The notes beneath the pieces were generated by a model. That model worked only from the letters and a program-made list of their open reading frames with translations. It did no database searches and had not been told where the DNA came from. Below are positions 61,401 to 64,000 of a DNA stretch of 64,000 nt, piece after piece. A program made the position numbers and the translations under genes. The DNA is from Hevea brasiliensis. Its lineage: Eukaryota; Streptophyta; Magnoliopsida; Malpighiales; Euphorbiaceae. The stretch covers positions 43,456,750-43,520,749 of the forward strand of contig NC_079509.1 of assembly GCF_030052815.1 (NCBI RefSeq), written 5' to 3'. The first letter of the stretch is position 1, and each line of letters starts with the position of its first letter.

Positions 61401-62568
61401 ACAAGCTGCCACAAACCATTCTTCAACATCACATTGCCCTACAATCCATCAATTCTCATCCAAGTGCCAAAATCACCATGTATATGTGAAACAATTCATT
61501 AGGATATTAATTTACCATGATCAACATTATTTCTCATCAATTATATGCATAATAAATCATCAAATGTGTGACCCCATGGCTGTCCAAAAATGGCTATCTC
61601 AATAACTATTTAAACTTCAAAATTTTCCTTCACCAAACTAACACCCATAACATGAACATAAACTTTAACAAAGAATTTCTCAAAAATGCAAACTTACCTT
61701 TAATTGTAACTTGCTAAACCTTCACCAAACTTCTCAAAATTGGTATCAATATCTTCCTTGTGATGTGTAGACCATTTTTCATAAAGCTACTTAAGGGATT
61801 GGAGTTGAAAATGGAGAGATAAGAAAGCTTGCATGAAAAATGGCTATGGAGGATTTCTTAGGGAGCTTGCTACGGCATGGTTGAAAAATTGAAGAAGATG
61901 ATGTTTTAGTGGGAGGAATCTGCCCACTTATGATTATATTTAACCCATTTTATAATTCTTAGTGGTCCACTCACACCATTTAATCATTTAATAAACTTAA
62001 TTTCCCTTAATTCCACATTAAACCCTTAATTTCCACTATTTATTTTAGGTACCACCAATTTAATTTTTCATTTTATTTTCTAAGTGTAATACTATTTATT
62101 TTTAATGGAAATTTAGGTCAAAAGACAATTCGGGGTGTCAAATGACCATAATGCCTGTTAGATTCGTTCAGATTTTTCGGTATTACCGGGTTTTGTCTGT
62201 TTTTCGATTTCTCACTTTTCTTTGTACTATTTATTTAATTTTTCTTTAATCTTTCTAATGAGATTAATTCTTCAATAAGGTTCTATTTATGTCCTAAAAA
62301 TGTTTTCCAGGGTTCCCCGCAGTCCAGGGCTAGTCAACGGTCCACGCCGTGACTTCCCGGTGCGGTCACCCATCGCTAGGGTTTTCGGCTCACTTAACTT
62401 GGTTACATTTCTTTGCTATGATTTTTCCTTTGTTTTTCTTGTATTTTCTTTTCTTGTATTTCATTATTTTATGTCTCCTCACTCATATTGAAGTACGGTT
62501 CTAGGCATCCTAGTTGTTGGGCAAAGATCAGTCACTGGAGCGATGAGCTAGAACTTTGGGGTGTTACA
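58485..62568 (-). mobile_element. LTR3 of G (4084 bp)
   Basis: The outer LTR, ending GGGGTGTTACA before the AACCG duplication. It is nearly identical to LTR1 and LTR2. The hairpin words are intact near 59108-59155 (CTGCGACAGC). Differences from LTR2 cluster near 62150-62190 and 62510-62550. No gene. Confidence 0.93.
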
Positions 62569-62573
62569 AACCG

Positions 62574-63660
62574 ATCCAAGTAAGGATGAAAGATACGGTT
62601 TATTAGGACCATGAAAGCTGCTGGTGCATTCTTCAGCCCAAATGTCATCACTAGAAAATCATAGTGTCCATATCGAGTCCTGAAAGTAGTCTTAGGAACA
62701 TCTATCTCCTTCACTCTCAACTGGTGATAGCCTGATCTAAGATCTATCTTGGAGAATACTCCAGCTCCCTTCAGCTGGTCAAATAGGTCTTCTACCTGAG
62801 GTAAAGGATATTTATTTTTCACAGTCACCTTATTCAGCTGCCGGTAGTCTATACATAGCCGAAATGTACTGTCTTTCTTCTTTGCAAATAGCACTGGTGA
62901 TCTTCAAGGCAACACACTAGGGCGTATGAAGCCCTTGTCTAGTAGCTCCTGTAATTGAACTTTCAACTCTCTCAGTTCAGTAGGTGCCATCCTATATGGA
63001 GCAATGGAGATTGGTGCAGTACCTGGCATAACCTCTATAGCAAACTCCACTTCTCTATCAGGTGGCAAACCCAGCAACTCTTCCGGAAACACATCCGAAA
63101 ATTCACATACTGTGGGAATCTCCTGTATGCTTGGGCTAGTCTTCCTAGTGTCAACCACATGTGCTAAGAAAGCCTCACAACCCTTTTTTATCATTCTTCT
63201 GGCTATTGTGGCAGATATGATAGTAGAAAGAAAACCCGTTCCTACACCCACAACTGAAATCTCATCCCCTTGCTGCTGTTTGTAGTGACATTCTCTTTAG
63301 CCGATAATCTACCATCGCCTGTTGACGTGATTACCAATCCATTCCCAATATCACATCAAACTCATGGAATGGTAGCTCAATCAAGTCAGCTGAAAACTCA
63401 TAACCCTGTATCCTCAGAGGATAACCCTTGTAGACCTTTTTCACCATGACACTATAGCCTAAAGGGTTTGTGACTTGTATGTCCTCCTCTAACTCTTCTA
63501 CTTGTACCCCTCTACCAATAGGTGGGGCAAAGCACACATAAGAATGTGTGGAGCCAGGATCAATTAATGCACATACAGATAGATCATAAAGTGAGAAAGT
63601 ACCCCTTATGACATCAGCTAGCTCTAGCTCATCTCGAGCTCTCATAGCATAAGCACGGGG
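62574..63660 (-). pseudogene. RT and protease of element B (broken)
   Basis: In protein order: protease in 63331-63645 ([14 protein letters not shown], then FDVILGMDW), the protease-RT linker in 62904-63251 ([33 protein letters not shown]), and RT fingers and palm in 62574-62894 ([60 protein letters not shown]). The frame breaks near 62895-62900 (WGAPVL lost) and 63320 (stop after MDW). RT continues at 44464 beyond G. This is closely similar to element A pol and better preserved. Confidence 0.9.
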
Positions 63661-64000
63661 TGCTACTCTAGTCTCCTACCTCTAAACTGTCTCTGCAGTA
63701 GGCCTCTGTGATGTACCAGCTATATCAGGCCTCGCAGGTCTTCTACCCCTCTGTGCTGCTGGGGTAGGTCTCTTTGTCTGGGGTGGAACAGTGGGAACAC
63801 TAGCATTCCTCTGTGGACAATCCTTTAGGAAGTGATTCGTAGACCCACATCTGAAACACCCACCAGTTAACAATCTACACTCTCCTCTGTGGCGCTTGCC
63901 ATAATATGTACAAGCTGGTGGTGGGGTTGATCCCTGTGCAGCTGAACCTGGAGAACTACCCACTGATGCACCAGACTGTCCTCCTCCTCTCCTTGGAGCA
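63661..64000 (-). pseudogene. Gag C-terminal part of element B (cut by window edge)
   Basis: The open stretch 63682-63963 has the zinc knuckle CFRCGSTNHFLKDC preceded by YYGKRHRGECRL and followed by a Pro/Arg-rich tail. It is the same type as the A gag. The N-terminal gag, primer site and 5' LTR of B must lie beyond 64000. Confidence 0.88.

Larger units (their letters stand above)
44470..62568 (-). mobile_element. Element G: three-LTR tandem retrotransposon, TSD AACCG
   Basis: LTR1 (44470-48539), internal 1 (48540-51464), LTR2 (51465-55548), internal 2 (55549-58484), LTR3 (58485-62568). The whole array, not each unit, is flanked by AACCG (44465-44469 and 62569-62573), and B's RT reads through when it is removed. 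The period is 6995 then 7020 bp. Both internal regions keep a polypurine tract and primer site, a gag without its capsid domain, degraded protease and mosaic integrase, but no RT or RNase H. Unequal recombination between identical copies would give this; a collapsed or duplicated assembly is an alternative. Confidence 0.9.

Overview
This is nuclear plant DNA, most likely from a eudicot with a repeat-rich genome. It is AT-rich, has no bacterial or viral gene organisation, and I can support no host gene, tRNA or rRNA in 64 kb. Essentially the whole window is a nest of Ty3/gypsy LTR retrotransposons. They resemble the chromovirus Tekay/Del group: gag zinc knuckle, protease-RT-RNase H-integrase order, a chromodomain at the end of integrase, a primer site of initiator-tRNA-Met type, and very long LTRs of about 2.8-4.1 kb with TG...CA ends and 5-bp target duplications. 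I could not identify the species.

The outermost element, here called B, lies on the minus strand from the end of its 3' LTR (12080-14805) to its gag, which runs off the right edge at 64000. Its pol is cut into pieces: integrase C-terminus and chromodomain (14826-15383), integrase core (31278-32153), RNase H and RT (43582-44464), and RT, protease and gag (62574-64000). The pieces rejoin in the expected protein order when the insertions are removed. Each insertion is bracketed by a 5-bp duplication: F at 15389-31272 (GGCCC), C at 32159-43576 (TGCTG) and G at 44470-62568 (AACCG).

A second element, A (865-12074, minus), has its 5' LTR (8574-12074), primer site, gag and pol, and appears to have inserted into B's 3' LTR. 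A is itself broken by a solo LTR (1655-5132, plus, TSD TCTTG) and by an LTR whose right end is at 865.

F is a different kind of unit. It is about 6.06 kb net, with TGTCG...CGACA ends, a plus-strand TATA box and a minisatellite. It also carries an antisense, intron-containing relic gene of the 'putative gypsy type transposon' protein family. F was hit by a solo LTR (17071-19891, TSD ATCAC) and by element E (22181-29171, TSD CGTCA/CATCA), whose 3' LTR and second half of pol are deleted. C consists of one full LTR, interrupted by a plus-strand solo LTR (34154-38207), followed directly by a second LTR lacking its first ~0.73 kb. G is a three-LTR tandem (LTR-internal-LTR-internal-LTR) with near-identical repeats of about 7.0 kb and a reduced, non-autonomous internal region.

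All coding parts are broken by stops, frameshifts or missing catalytic residues, so I see no complete autonomous element. The observations most worth a second look are: an intron at a conserved site in integrase that is present in two diverged copies and precisely absent from two others; the antisense gene inside F; the three-LTR tandem; a ~200-bp module repeated six times inside the LTRs; a paired hairpin kept across diverged LTRs with compensating changes; and copy-to-copy differences that fall on CAG/CTG sites, which may be base-calling artefacts.
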